A stretch of DNA of 64,000 nucleotides from Punctularia strigosozonata HHB-11173 SS5 (Eukaryota > Basidiomycota > Agaricomycetes > Corticiales > Punctulariaceae): contig NW_006767446.1 in NCBI RefSeq assembly GCF_000264995.1, forward strand, positions 451,397-515,396, given 5' to 3'. Below are positions 34,484 through 46,461 of this stretch, piece by piece (the first letter of the stretch is position 1; every line of letters begins with the position of its first letter). The translations under genes and the position numbers were made by a program. The notes under the pieces are model-generated. The model saw only the letters and a program-made list of their open reading frames with translations. It ran no database searches and had not been told where the DNA came from.

Positions 34484-35703
34484 ATGTCTACCAGCGCGCC
34501 AACGACGGACCCTGCATTGAACGGCGCCCAGCTGACTCCAAGCGCTGTACCCAATGGTGCCGTGCCCACCATGCCCGTCATGGACCAGACCCACCTCATG
34601 GAGCTCATCAAGTCAATACCTGGTGTCCTCAACAAGGTGAGCTGCTTGCCATTCTCCCATTCCCGACGGCGACGCGCCCACCCCCCCCGGCCCGGATCTG
34701 AAACAGGAAAAACGGCTGATCGAATCAACGTTCTTCCCCAGCTTTCGGAAAAGGGCAACATCGAAGAAGCCGCGGCGACCCTCCGCGACCTGTCGCAGCA
34801 GCCGTACCCGGGCGCGGCGCCGGTGCAGCCGCCGCTGGGTCACTACCAGCTCCCGCAGGGGTTCCCGCACATGACCGAGGCCGGGCCCTCGTCGCACCCG
34901 AATGGGCCGCCGAACCTCGGCCAGGTCCCCGGGCCTGCGCCCCCTATGCAGCCTATGCAGCCCGAGGAGCAGGGCAGCGAAGGCGAGGATGGCGAGCGCG
35001 GCGGAAGCCAGTCACCGTCGCGCGGGGGCTCGCAGCAGCCCGGCGGCTCGGGGAAGAGCCGCTCGCGGAGCGGGCGAAGCGCGAACATGTCGAACGACGA
35101 GTGGGCGAGGCAGCGCAAAGATAACCACGTTAGTGATCCCTTATCCTTCCGAGGTACCGAGACAGTATACTGACGGGGTACTTGTTATCGCAGAAAGAGG
35201 TCGAGCGCCGACGCAGGGGCAATATCAACGACGGCATCAACGAGCTTGGCCGGATCGTGCCGAATGGGACGGGCGAGAAGGCGAAGGGCGCGATCCTATC
35301 GCGCGCGGTGCAGTACATTCACCATCTGAAGGAGAACGAGGCGCGGAACATCGAGAAGTGGACGCTCGAGAAGCTGCTCATGGACCAGGCGATGGGCGAC
35401 CTTCAGGCGCAGCTGGAGGAAGTGAGGAGAGCGTGGGAGGAGGAGCGGCATGCGCGCCAGCGACTTGAGACGGAGCTCGAGGTGCTCCGAGGGATGACGG
35501 CGGGCCAGCAGCAGCATGCGGCGGCGGGGTTGGTGGCGGCAGTGGCGCAGCAGCAGCAACAACAACAGCAGCAGCAGCATCAGCAGCAGGCGGCTGTGGT
35601 GAACGATGCGAACCCGAAGGAGGAAGGCGACACCGCCAAGAGGAGGCGGGAGGACGATCCTGAGGGCGTTGACGGCGGCGAAAAGCGACCGAGAGTGGAA
35701 TGA
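34484..35703 (+). CDS. CBF1: CBF1-like bHLH transcription factor
   Basis: Nuclear DNA-binding factor of about 349 residues; exons 34484-34636, 34742-35128 and 35194-35703 sum to 350 codons. The basic helix-loop-helix lies at ~residues 175-235: RKDNHKEVERRRRGNINDGI (basic region and helix 1, built across the second intron, with His-Glu-Arg contacts for CACGTG), loop VPNGTGEKAKGA, helix 2 ILSRAVQYIHHLKENEARN. A long coiled-coil leucine zipper-like helix follows (QLEEVRRAWEEERHARQRLE), then a polyglutamine run (CAG/CAA repeats, 35545-35590) and a charged tail with a likely nuclear signal (AKRRREDD). This matches yeast Cbf1 and its fungal orthologues, which bind E-boxes at centromeres and at sulfur-metabolism promoters. 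The N-terminal half is proline- and serine-rich and disordered. Confidence 0.88.
35545..35590 (+). repeat. CAG/CAA trinucleotide repeat (polyglutamine)
   Basis: A run of CAG and CAA codons, interrupted by one CAT, encodes about 14 near-consecutive glutamines in the C-terminal part of the CBF1-like factor. Such repeats vary in length between strains. Confidence 0.7.
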
Positions 35704-37443
35704 GTTCTGCAAGTCGGCTTTGTGCTTGATCGTGTTGTGGGTTTCCCGGGATTGGACGTTTTTCGTGTTGTCGAACAAGATGTGTATCATAACTAATTCG
35801 TACGCGTCGATTCCCAGTCTAGTAGTGTATAACAGCGATGCATTTTTTGGCCCAGTTTCTTCGCACTGTGTGGTCGTGGTCGAGTGTGAGGTGCGGGATC
35901 AATGCATATGTCACGCACGACTTGCACAAAGGCGGCAGGTGCCGACAGGAGAGGGCGTCCCCTTTCGGAAAGATAATTAGGGGCAAGTGCTGTCGGTGAT
36001 GGCTTTCCGTCGCTGATCGTTGACCTGGTATGGACGGTCGGATAGGATCGCCACCATCATAATAGACAGCGAGAATCAGGATCGACGTTCATCGCGTTGA
36101 CGCCAACATGTCTCGTTGTCAGGACGGGACGAGCGGTCGCGAGCGCCGAAGCCAACAACATCATTGTTCGGTAACCCTCGCGCCAATTACCAGGGGTTTT
36201 GGCGTTACGTGCCCTAATCAGCGACATACGGTGGATACCAGAATGATGATGTTAGTGCCCTTGCTGGCGCAAGTTGGCGCACAACGCGACGATCTTTTAC
36301 GTGCCTGCGGTAACCTCGCACCCGATGGCCTGACTCCCGTCGATAGTGCATATTATCGTTGTAATGACAACCGTTTGGTTGACATCGCAAGGTACACCGT
36401 ACTCAGGTACCTCAACACGTGTGTCCAGGGAGCGTCCGTCCGTGACAAATGAGATCGCCAGAAGCGCGGAGGGACCTCAACATGGAGTGTTGACCGAGAC
36501 AGGGGCATTGCTGTCGGTGCGCCATGTAGCAATTTAAGGAGTGCAGGTATGACGCGGGGAGGAGCGGGGTGTCGGATCAATAGCGTATACATATGAGCTA
36601 GGGCTTCTCAACAGGGGGCTCGGGGTTCTTCAACGGAGTGCGGATGCAACGACGCGACAGGAGTCTGCCCAACTAAGGTCATCAGCTATTGGAATGCTGA
36701 ACGACGCGGTCCCTGAGGTGGTTAAATTTCCCCTCCGCCACACTGATTACGTCGGCGTCGCGGTGGGTTGGCACGCCATCGATAAGCACCGATATGCTTG
36801 GTAGAGCAATCCCGTATGAGGCATAATCGCGCAGCTGACGCGGGGTCCAGTCCGGTAGTCAAATTCGGATTCCAAGAATACATGCAGAGTCGTTTTGGCG
36901 GAGAATTATACCCTGAGGATGATGATGCGGGTTGGCAGAAGGCGAGAGAAAAATCATTCCGATTGCGCCATGAACCTTGGTACTGTGGTGACCTTCTTGC
37001 GCGATAACGCTGCGCATAACGCCGTCCGTCCGTCTCTAGAACATGACGCTGTTCGAGCTCGGAACTCCTTCGGATCCTATACTTTCCATCAGTGGTATCA
37101 TCGTAGCGCGGCATCGCGGCAAGACAGTCAAAAATAAGACACCATCCATACTTACCGTTTCCCGTTCCTACTTACGGCATCTCTGAGGACCGGATGGTGC
37201 CACGTCATGGGCCTGAAGAGCACACATGGCGGCGTGGTCCTGTGAACCCCGAGCCCAGTCTTGGGCGCACCCTGGCTACATGCGAGTTAGTATGAACATG
37301 GAAGCATGGGCGATATTGCGGGCGTGCCCTGAGCCGTGCTCTGCGCGAGAACCCGCCATATCGCTGGCTGCTCGCTGAAGGGAGTCGTGATGTAAACGGC
37401 GTGAGCACCGAACTTTGAGGTGCCTGCGCTCGCTGTCTACGTA
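35704..37443. other. Gene-free region left of the hAT element
   Basis: About 1.7 kb with only short frames lacking domains. It directly abuts the hAT insertion; when the element is removed and one target copy kept, the flanks join without creating a recognisable gene. Confidence 0.4.
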
Positions 37444-37451
37444 GCCCAAGT
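37444..37451. repeat. Left target-site duplication of hAT element
   Basis: GCCCAAGT directly before the left terminus; the identical eight bases follow the right terminus at 41271-41278. Confidence 0.93.
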
Positions 37452-40400
37452 TAGGGTCTACCACGGTCCGCGTGAACCCGGGTGAACTGCAGGTAAGTAC
37501 CTGCGGTTTGGGCACGGGTCGGATACAACGGGTACGGATAGACCTGCAGTACGGGACCGGGTAGGTACAGTATAGTAGCTCGGAATGACTATACTACCCG
37601 GGTACAACCGTGGTTAACTGTGGCTGAGTGACCGAGTGACCAACCTGTGCGCCGTTTCGTCTGGCATTTGCCAACGCACTGCGACAATCCCACTCAGGGA
37701 CAGTCGATTGCGGGCGCTCCACCCCTCCCCCGTCGCCTCTTGCTCACCATGCGGGTCTGCATGTGCACTGCGAGTGTTATCTGGCAACAAGGCCAGGAAC
37801 TGGCATGGGCCCCGTCTATCAGCCGGCAACAAGACCAGGAACTAGCGGCACCCTCGTCCTGAACATCCGGCCGAATGCGCCGTTCTGGTGAGCACAACAC
37901 AAAATTGTCCCATTGCTGCGTTTACGACGCTCATTGGCTCGAGGACGTTCAGCAGCCCAAAGATATGGACGCTGCTTCCCATTGGATCGGCCATCGAACG
38001 ATTGGATATAAAAGCAGCTTACAACGTACTCGATCCAGAGACGTGCGCGCAATGTCATCCGTCCCACCTCCCGACTCCCCTTCCAAACGGACCCGGTCGC
38101 AGACAGGGCCATCACAGGCCCCCGTCGCTCGGCCTCCATCGCCTGTTCGTCGGCGCAAGAGACGTCGTAATGACACCTCGTCCGACGACTTGATGTCCAT
38201 GACGGATGTCTAAGCCTGGGACAAACCTGACAGCGAGATCCTGGGTACGTCATGCACCCAATCATTATGTTCCCTGTTGCTGACCTATGGGTAGCTGCCG
38301 TCTCACAATCCTGGGTATCGCCGGCCTATGATCACTTCACCACCAGTGTCGAGCGTGTGCATGATGTACACTACAAGCCCTCACATATCAATATCGTCTT
38401 CACCTGCAAGACTCATCCAGACACGCATGGGGCCCATAGGCGGGAACGCACGAAGAACTCGGAAGGTATGATTCAATATTGTAAACCCTGGTGCTGTTTG
38501 CTCAAAACTGTCAAGGCACCACCAATCTCACGAAGGGGATCGCGAAATGCAATAAGCAACATGGACTGGCGAAGGACTCTCATCCCCAGCAGCAAACACT
38601 GCACGATGCAGTGTCTGCGTATTCTCCCTTACGGCATCGTGCACTCATTGCACTTCGCTGCGCCAGCAGCCATCGTTCCTTCAACTCCGTCCTCGACGCC
38701 GACTACCGAGCCAAGGTCGAGATGCTGCGCCCCGGCACAGTTCTGCCATCGCCGCTCACGATTTTGCGGGACACTGTGGCTATCTACGAGGAAGGGGCAC
38801 GGCATATCAAGACCATATTGACCAAGGTATGACAGACGCTTGCATATCAGCACATGATAGTACTCAAATGTTTTGTATAGGAGGGAATGAATCGTATTCA
38901 CTTGGTTGTTGATGGGTGGACGGCACCATTTTTTGGCACGTCGTGGCTTGGTATTGTCGCCGTCTGGTGGGACCAAGAATGCAAGAAGATCCGCCGCGTG
39001 ATTCTGGAGTTTGCTCGGTAGGAATTCGTTCTTTTTGCTTCCAGTTAAATGCTGATCCTTGCATCAGCCTCACGTCAGCACATACCGGCGAGTATCTTTC
39101 CGGGGTACTTGTCGAGTGCCTTGACCGTTATGGGCTTAAGGACCGTGTATGTACTTTGACTTGACTATGAGCTGGTCTGTGATGCTCATACTTCTGACAG
39201 CTTCTTTCTGTTTGCCTCGACAATGCCGGAAACAACGACAAGATGGTCATCCAGATGGGGCAGGACATCGCAACATTCAAGGGAATGGCCTGGCGTGGTA
39301 GATGTGCACCGCATACCATAAACCTTGTCGCAAAGGTGCGTCCTTTCATCATCCACATGAATGTTACTGATCATCCGTTAGGCCATGATTGGATTCTTTT
39401 TTTCACGACCGAAGCCAGCAAAGAAGGTCACGGTTCGGTCGGGCAATGCAAGACGTAGCCGCCAGTCTGGTGGCATGCTTCCAGCAGAACCTGTAGTAGA
39501 AGAGGTCATCGTCGAGGATGGCGAGGATGTAAATGAAGTTGACCTTGCGGCTGACGATCCGGATGCATCCAATCCAGGAGGCAATGATCCAAGCAAAGCT
39601 GCGCATGATGCACAGGTTGTTCGTAGTGTTCACGAACAGGCCATCCGTGACTGCTCGATACTGTACGGCATCGATCTCACTCCAGAGACCAGAAAGGAGG
39701 CCTTAGGCGTCTTCCCAAAGGTGTGTCCAATATCCTACGGATCCATTGGCAGCGGCTAATGTAATGTTTCCAAAAGGTTGCAGGTCTTGCACGTCGCGTT
39801 CACGATTCGGCGACTCTCTTCGAGAAGTTCAACCGGCTTGTAGCCGCTGATCCAGCCATGTTGGGCCAGAAGCGTACGTTGGACCGCCGTGTTGCGACGC
39901 GCTGGAACTCTGAGCTCGCCTGCCTGTCCGCCCACATCCACTTCAAGAAGCAAGTCAAGCAGCTGACGAATGATGATGAGAATGCACTTGATGCATATGC
40001 TCTCTCGCCCTCGCAATGGAAGCTTGCTGAAGATCTTGTCAGTGTTCTGGAGGTATGGTCTCACACCTCATCTCTACGATTTGAGGCTTATCAGATCCAG
40101 ATATTCGATACACCAACCAAGTTGTTCTCCAAAAATGAGGTTCCGCTCATTTGCGAGACAATCCCGATGCTTGAAACGTTCGAGGCTCAACTGGTGGCCG
40201 TTTGTGATCAGAAACATGCACAGCTTCCTCCGATCATCCGGGTTGCGGCGCAAGCTTCTCTTCTCGTGGTGGGCAAGTACTACGCCCTCAGTGATGATAA
40301 CGAGATCTACCGTATTGCAATGGGTATGTCAGTCTGCCTGCACTACTTTGGAATCTGACCAATGTCTATGTTTAGTTCTCTGCCCATGGAGGAAGCTGCA

Positions 40401-41270
40401 ATGGTTTGCTGTTCGCCAGTGGTCTGCTGAAGATATCAGCACAGTCAAGGCCATCACGATACGCACCTTCAGAGAGATCTATGCGGGCGACTCGAACAAC
40501 ACCGAAGCTGTTGGTGCCAGCTCAACGGCTATTGCCGCACCGCTCAAACGCCAGGTGAGTGTCCAAGTATACACCCGATCCTTCGTCTGACAGTTTGCAG
40601 AGCTCTATATGGGCATCGAATCCCCATCCTGAGCCAGCTAATGCACGCTCTATGGTCCAAGCCGATACCATCGAGAGCTATCTCGATGCTGCCCTAATTC
40701 CCGAAGACATCATTCAAGCCTCTGGTGGTCTCCTCTCATATTGGAGTAACCAGATCACCAAGTTCCCTCGCCTCGCCAGATTTGCATTGGACTTCTGTTC
40801 CGCACCTGGTACGTTGACCATTACCTTATGTGCTCTGCATGCCATCAACTCATTTGCGATCTTCAGCTTCGTCAGTGGACGGTGAGCGTGCATTCTCCGA
40901 CGCACGCCTTCAAGTCAACTACACGCAACATAACATTGCGCCCCGCACTTTCAGGGCCAAGATGGCCGTCGGCTCATGGCGGAAGGAAGGCTTACTCGAT
41001 AACGTAGATGATGTGGCATCCATGCTTCGCCATGGAAAGAATGGAAAACGTGTCGCAGTGGGGGTATCTGATGCAACAACTGCTAACGCGGCGATTGATA
41101 TTGACTCTGACTAGTATACATAGTAGTACCCGGGTAATACCGCAACCCGTACTTGTACCTGACCCGTACCCGCTGTAACATACCCGGGTGGGTACAATCC
41201 TGGCCTCTGAATTGCAAAGTACCTGCAGCCGGGTCCCGGGTACATCCGGGTGTACCCATGTTAGACCCTA
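37452..41270 (+). mobile_element. hAT-superfamily DNA transposon, near-intact
   Basis: A 3819-base element. It begins TAGGGTCTA and ends with its reverse complement TAGACCCTA, and is flanked by a perfect 8-base duplication GCCCAAGT, the hallmark of hAT insertion. The inverted repeat beyond the first nine bases is imperfect (CCACGG vs ACATGG, then a shared CTGCAGGTA about 35-40 bases in). Both ends, roughly 37452-37615 and 41113-41270, are crowded with variants of CCCGGGTA, GGGTAC and ACCCGTAC in both orientations, a subterminal repeat array of the kind hAT transposases bind. Inside lies one transposase gene. The unmutated target duplication and a nearly open transposase suggest a recent insertion. 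Confidence 0.93.
38052..41114 (+). CDS. hAT transposase (multi-exon, one in-frame stop)
   Basis: Transposase with roughly ten introns. The N-terminus (ATG 38052) is Pro/Ser-rich with a nuclear signal RRRKRRRND. Next come a BED-like zinc-binding region (VHYKPSHINIVFTCKTHP .. NLTKGIAKCNKQH), the catalytic-domain block HLVVDGWTAPFFGTSWLGIV, LLSVCLDNAGNN, the C-x2-H motif RCAPHTINLVAK, the VATRWNSE block, and the C-terminal dimerisation signature ASSVDGERAFSDARLQVNYT, ending at 41114. Introns join cleanly, for example 38819-38880 and 40360-40376. One TAA at 38211-38213 interrupts the frame after DLMSMTDV, before AWDKPDSEIL; otherwise the chain is open. Either this copy is inactivated by that single codon, or translation starts downstream or uses an unrecognised splice. 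Confidence 0.88.
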
Positions 41271-41278
41271 GCCCAAGT
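41271..41278. repeat. Right target-site duplication of hAT element
   Basis: GCCCAAGT immediately after the right terminus, identical to 37444-37451. Confidence 0.93.
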
Positions 41279-42723
41279 TGCTTCAACAAGGCGATTCGCA
41301 CAGACGTCATTGGCGCGAAAGGGCGGCTTGGGGTTACCTTCGTGAGAGCAGCAATGCGATGGCGCTAAGAAGAATATGGAGCGCAGAATGAGAACCGGAG
41401 CTCGAACATCAGCTTCGTTCGTGCGATCAGAAATCAGGATGATCGCACTGCAGATCAAAGACTGCCTGATAGCCTTGAGAGAAGACAATGGGGTTCAAGG
41501 GACGAGGCACGGCGCTTGAGGCGATGTCGCTTCGCGAGAGAGAGAGGGACGACAATCGTCAACGTCGGTGCCGTTATCGCGTCGCGCGCAACGACACCGG
41601 CCCATTGAGACGAGGCGAGAGGTTATTCTGGGAGAACGATAAGGACCGACAGCCATGCGATCCATCATTAAGTTGGACGCGCCACCGAACGGCCCCATCG
41701 AGATCGCCGGAAGTTCGCCGGGAGGTGTGATCGGGATTTTGCATGCGGAGAGAATTGCAGCGTGCCTGGCCGGCTAATGAGTTGCTCGTGTGCCGGGGCA
41801 AACTGTGGCGGCCAGAACGCGCCGTCAGATTCACCAGTGCCCTTACAGCCCGTCTCCAGACGCGTTACCGTCCTCCAAACGTTATGTATGGAATATACTG
41901 CACTCCGAGACAGGAGAAGGTGACAGGCGTTATGGATCGTCACAGTAACGTCACAAGTCACCGACTTCGCGACTTGCTCAACGCCTTTGCAAAGTCGCAA
42001 CAAGCTGGAGGGACGACGAGCTTGGACTGTTACTGATCGTCATAGGTAACGAGGCTCACACCTCGGACTGTCGCACGACCAAAGCTATGATCATCAACCC
42101 TTATTGTCGAGAGACTGTTTGACAAGGCCACGTGGGTGGTTGTTACTGCATCTTCCAGGTCGCATCAAGGACCAGAAGCAATGCCTACGGATTCAGATGG
42201 AGGTGAGATACGTGCTTGATCGTCGACCGGGCTCATGATCTCCTTTTCCTCGCCTTCGCGACAGAGATATGCGCATACATGCCAGTTGGAGGCGTTTACG
42301 AGGGATGTATGCGCCTCGACGCCTTCGCAATTGAGATTTTTTCCGGGTTTACAGCGATCGCAAACCCCGGCCATTTCTCAGGATGTCATACGGAAGGTAT
42401 GCGTAACCCTCCTGTTTTGGACCGTTTCGCCGGGACGTTGCCACCTCCGTCGCCCGGATCGCACAGACCATGCCGGGTGGTGCCATCCAGAACCATGCTA
42501 TGCTCATGACACCCTGCTTATCTCTGGTCCCGCTTCCATATGCTCCAATCGCACGCGCCCAATTTGGGCAGTGTATTCTTAGCGCAACCGACGCTAGGGA
42601 CGCATGGGACAGCGAATATAAGCCCCCTCCCGGACGAGATGCAAGGTCGACCATCTGGCTCCCACCCCCTCCTCCCCCCCTTAGGAAGCTCCACTCGTTC
42701 TCGAGTGTTGTAGCAAGCCCGCC
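41279..42723. other. Gene-free region between hAT and OPT gene
   Basis: About 1.4 kb. Frames of up to 115 codons have no recognisable content. The end holds the OPT promoter, with a TATAAG at 42617-42622 in GCGAATATAAGCCCC, about 102 bases before the ATG, and a CCCCTCCTCCCC tract. Confidence 0.45.
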
Positions 42724-45403
42724 ATGCCCCTCGGTAACGAAGGAATCTTGGTCCAGGACCAGACCGATCTCAATGAGACGGTGCTGCAGTCTTTCCCCCA
42801 TGTTCATGTGAACCCCAGCATCAACGACCCCAATCACGTCCTCTCCGACGATAGCGAGAAGGCGCCGTCTTACGACTCGGAGAAGAAGGCCGGTATTCAT
42901 GACGACGTGCTTACCGGTGTCGACCTCGCCCACGACGAGAGCGGCGCCGTCCTTTACGACGAGAACGGCCACGAGAAGGTCCTGGAGACCGCTTCCGACT
43001 TCGCCCTCGCTCTCTGCTCGCTGGAGGATGACCCTTCCCTGCCCATCTACACCTTCCGCATGTGGTTCGCAGGTCTCGGTGAGTATCCTTTCCTCCGTCG
43101 CTATCGTCGCTCGGCTTCTAATCTCGGGGACGTATCTCAGGTCTTGCGGTGTTCGGTGCCGTCCTCGGCATGCTCTTCCAGTTCCGCCCTCAGGTCATCT
43201 CCGTCTCCGCGCTCTTCCTCCAGCTGCTCGCCTTCATGATCGGCAAGTTCCTCGAGTACGTCATCCCTGGTCCCGGTAGCCGTCTGCACAACGGCAACCG
43301 GTTCTGGCGGTTCATGAACCCGGGTCCCTTCAACATCAAGGAGCACGTCGGCGCCCAGATCATGGCCAACACTGCCGCTGGCGCCGCGTCTGCCTGCTTC
43401 GTCTTCGCCTCGGACGACCTGTTCTACGGTATCACCGTGAACGCGGGTAACGCCATCTTCACTCTCCTGGGTAGGTCCCACTATCACTGATAACGGGGTG
43501 AAAAGAGCTGACGCCATGTGACCGTCAGCTTCGCAATTGATTGGATACGGCTTCGCTGGGTTGTTCCGGTCCATGGTGGGTTTCAGCTCCAAGTATAGCA
43601 TCAACTCCCGTTCTGACCTTCCATCCGCAGCTCGTCTATCCCACGTCGATGATCTACCCGCAAAACCTGATCTACGTCAATTTGTTCGACGCGTTGCACC
43701 GTGGCAAGGGCGAGATGATGCAGAAGAAGCGCCTGAAGGTTTTCTGGCTCATCGTAGCCGGCGTGTTCGTCTACGAGTGGTTCCCCGAATACATCGCACC
43801 GCTCCTCGGCTCTTTCAACATCGTCTGCCTCGCCGCTCGCCACTCGGATTGGGTTACTTTCATCTTCGGTGGCGCCAACGGTAACGAGGGCATGGGTCTC
43901 CTCGGCTTCGGTGTCGACTGGGCCAAGTACGTCGTTTCCCTCGCTATTGTCGCGATGTGCGATATTGACGTTCTCTTCAGCATCGGCTCGTCGCCCTTCT
44001 ACCTCCCGCTCGCGACCCAGATCTCGCAGTACGTTGGCTGGGCGATGAACTACTGGGTCCTCCCGACCGTGTACGCCACCGACACCTGGCACGCGAAGAA
44101 CTTCCCGTTCATCTCGCAGAACCTGTTCTTCGAGAACGGCTCGATCTACGACCAGAACCTGATCCTCAACCCCGACTTCTCGCTCAACCGTACCGCGTTC
44201 GAGATCTACGGCCAGCCGTGGCAGTCGCCCTCGTCCGTCATCTACTACCTCGGCATCTCGCTCTCCATCGGCGCGACCATCGTCCACATCGGGCTCTGGC
44301 ACGGCAAGGAGATCTGGGACAACTTCATGAACACCTTCCGCCGCGCGCCCATCGACGATCTTCACTACCAAAAGATGAAGGTCTACCCCGAAGTTCCGAT
44401 GTGGTGGTACGGCGGTGTGACCGTCGGCGCGTTCATCATGGCCATGGTCTGCGCGTACACCGAGAAGTCGCACCTGCCGTGGTGGGCGCTCATCGTCGCG
44501 CTCGTCTTCTCGATCCTCTGGCTGCCGTTCTACGGCTCGATGAACGCCATCACCGGCTTCACGCCCTACGTCACCCAGCTCTTCCAGATGCTCGGGTCTG
44601 CCGTCATCCCCGGCTCGTCCCAGGCGAACATGTACTTCGAGCTGTACTCCGGCACCTCGCTCAACCAGGCCGCGCTCATGCTTTCCGACCTCAAGCTCGG
44701 CCAGTACACCAAGATGCCCCCGCGCGCGACGTACATCGTCCAGATGGCGGGTACGATCGTCGGCGGTCTCCTCAACTGTGCGTAACATCTGTGTCGCTGC
44801 CGTCCTCTAGAGCATCCCCATCTCATCAACTTTTTTTTTGACTCGACAGACGCGATCATGCAGACCGTCATCAACAACGAGCGCCCCATCCTGCTCTCGA
44901 ACGAGGGTACCCGCACCTGGTCCGGCCAGCAGGTCCAGTCCTACAACGCCAACGCCGTCCTCTGGGGCGCGCTCGGCAAGGAGATCTACGGCCCGAAGGG
45001 CCCGTACTTCGTCGTGCCCCTCGGCATCGTCATCGGCCTCGCGCTGCCCGTCATCCCCTGGCTCGTCTGGCGCAAGACCAACTGGAGCTGGCTCAAGCTC
45101 GTCAACACCGCCGTGCTCTCCTACAACCTCGGCGATCTCGCGGGCGGCACCAACGGGTACATCAACACCTGGATGGCGATCGGCCTCACCTCGCACTTTT
45201 ACCTCCGCAAGTACCACGCGAGCTTCTTCAGGAAGTACAACTACCTGTTCGGCGCGGCCATCGACGGAGGCGCGCAGATCTTCGTGTTCATCTTCTCGTT
45301 CTCGGTGGGAGGCGCGGGCGGCGTCAGCCCCGCGTTCCCCGTGTGGGCACTCAACCCTGCGGGCAACTCGGACTACTGCAAGGTTACCGATAACCAGTCG
45401 TAG
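42724..45403 (+). CDS. Oligopeptide transporter (OPT family)
   Basis: Plasma-membrane proton-coupled importer of small peptides, about 810 residues. Exons 42724-43078, 43141-43470, 43529-43575, 43631-44777 and 44850-45403 sum to 811 codons, the usual OPT length. After an acidic N-terminal cytosolic region of ~115 residues there are many hydrophobic helices. Family hallmarks are present: NPGPFNIKEHVGAQIMANT, SQLIGYGFAGLFRSMLVYPT, GGANGNEGMGLLGFGVDW, YTEKSHLPWWALIVALVFS, TQLFQMLGSAVIPGSSQANM, the KxPPR motif (GQYTKMPPRATYIVQ) and GNSDYCKVTDNQS at the end. Codon bias is strong and GC-rich, suggesting high expression. Long antisense frames exist but carry no domains. Closest to the yeast OPT1/OPT2-type and wood-rot fungal OPT expansion; exact substrate unknown. 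Confidence 0.95.
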
Positions 45404-46461
45404 TGTTTCGCGTTCGATCTGGTTTGTGTGTAATAGCTAGATTAAATTTTACTGTACGGTTATACCTCCCATTTGTCTCAAGCGTGAGCATCAGTGAGCG
45501 AATCGGCGACTTCTGAGAATGGCTATGACGGGGGCCAGTGGATAACGACCTCATAGAGGAGGACGTTCAATGATTGTGTCACTGCAAACCAAACATGGAG
45601 ATGGGAAGAGAAGAGACAACCATGCGGCTACGAAGCACGTCTAAATGTGCTGCGCATGAAGCAGTCCAAGTAGGTCGCCTTTGACGGGAGACCGATAAGG
45701 AGCGGAACCTGGCGTGTAAATGGTCGGCCTAAGGTGTCCAATGTGGTACGAAGACTCTCACCAGATGATGTGCGGCGAGCTGTCTGCCTCTCTGAGCCAA
45801 TCCAGCATAACCTTTCCCAAAGCGCAAATTTTGAGCATCCGACCTGTGACATCGTGACTGGAGGGGGCTTGCTAGATAGTATAGAGTTCTGGTATAGATG
45901 CGGGCGCGGATCCGAAGCAAATGTGAGAGGGGAGAGATTCCTTCCGGGCCCACTACGGCCGGCGCCCATACGGTGCTGTAGACGGAGGTCAATCGCACAA
46001 CAACCGGCCAGTGTAACTTTGTCAGTGAGCAGATGGATCGGGGAGGCAAGGGTCATCCATGTCATGCAGACAAACTTGCGACGGCCGAGTTGAGGCAGAG
46101 CTCGAGGCTTGCGATGAGACGCCATGCAGATCATATCTGGACAAAGAGCCAAGTCAATATATCCTCCGGGATCCGTGCCATGGTAGACCGTAGATAGAGG
46201 CGATTAATATTATCGGTCTGCAGATGCCCGACGTCGACGTGTCGTGGTCAACTCGCAACGGGCGCCTAATTTGCGCATACGGTGTGTAGCACCGCCACTT
46301 ACCTCTCCTGCGCTGGAACTCTTCTGCCGCGGGCGCGTCCATTGATCGTAGCGCGCTACTCGACCCGTCTTGCACCATCCAACGTCACGGAGCCGGGCTC
46401 CCTCTGCGCGCTGCCGCCGCCAACCTCGCCATACTTCCTGTAACGACGCTTACATACAAGC
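45404..46461. other. Gene-free region between OPT and NHX genes
   Basis: About 1.06 kb. A 174-codon minus-strand frame at 45628-46152 has no recognisable domain. No repeat or TATA box stands out. Confidence 0.4.

Noticed and set aside
35545-35590. Trinucleotide array as a CRISPR-like or structural repeat
   Set aside because: It is in frame within the bHLH gene and simply encodes polyglutamine.
43601-44788. 395-codon minus-strand open frame
   Set aside because: Antisense to the largest OPT exon, which has clear family motifs; charged low-complexity content typical of a shadow frame.
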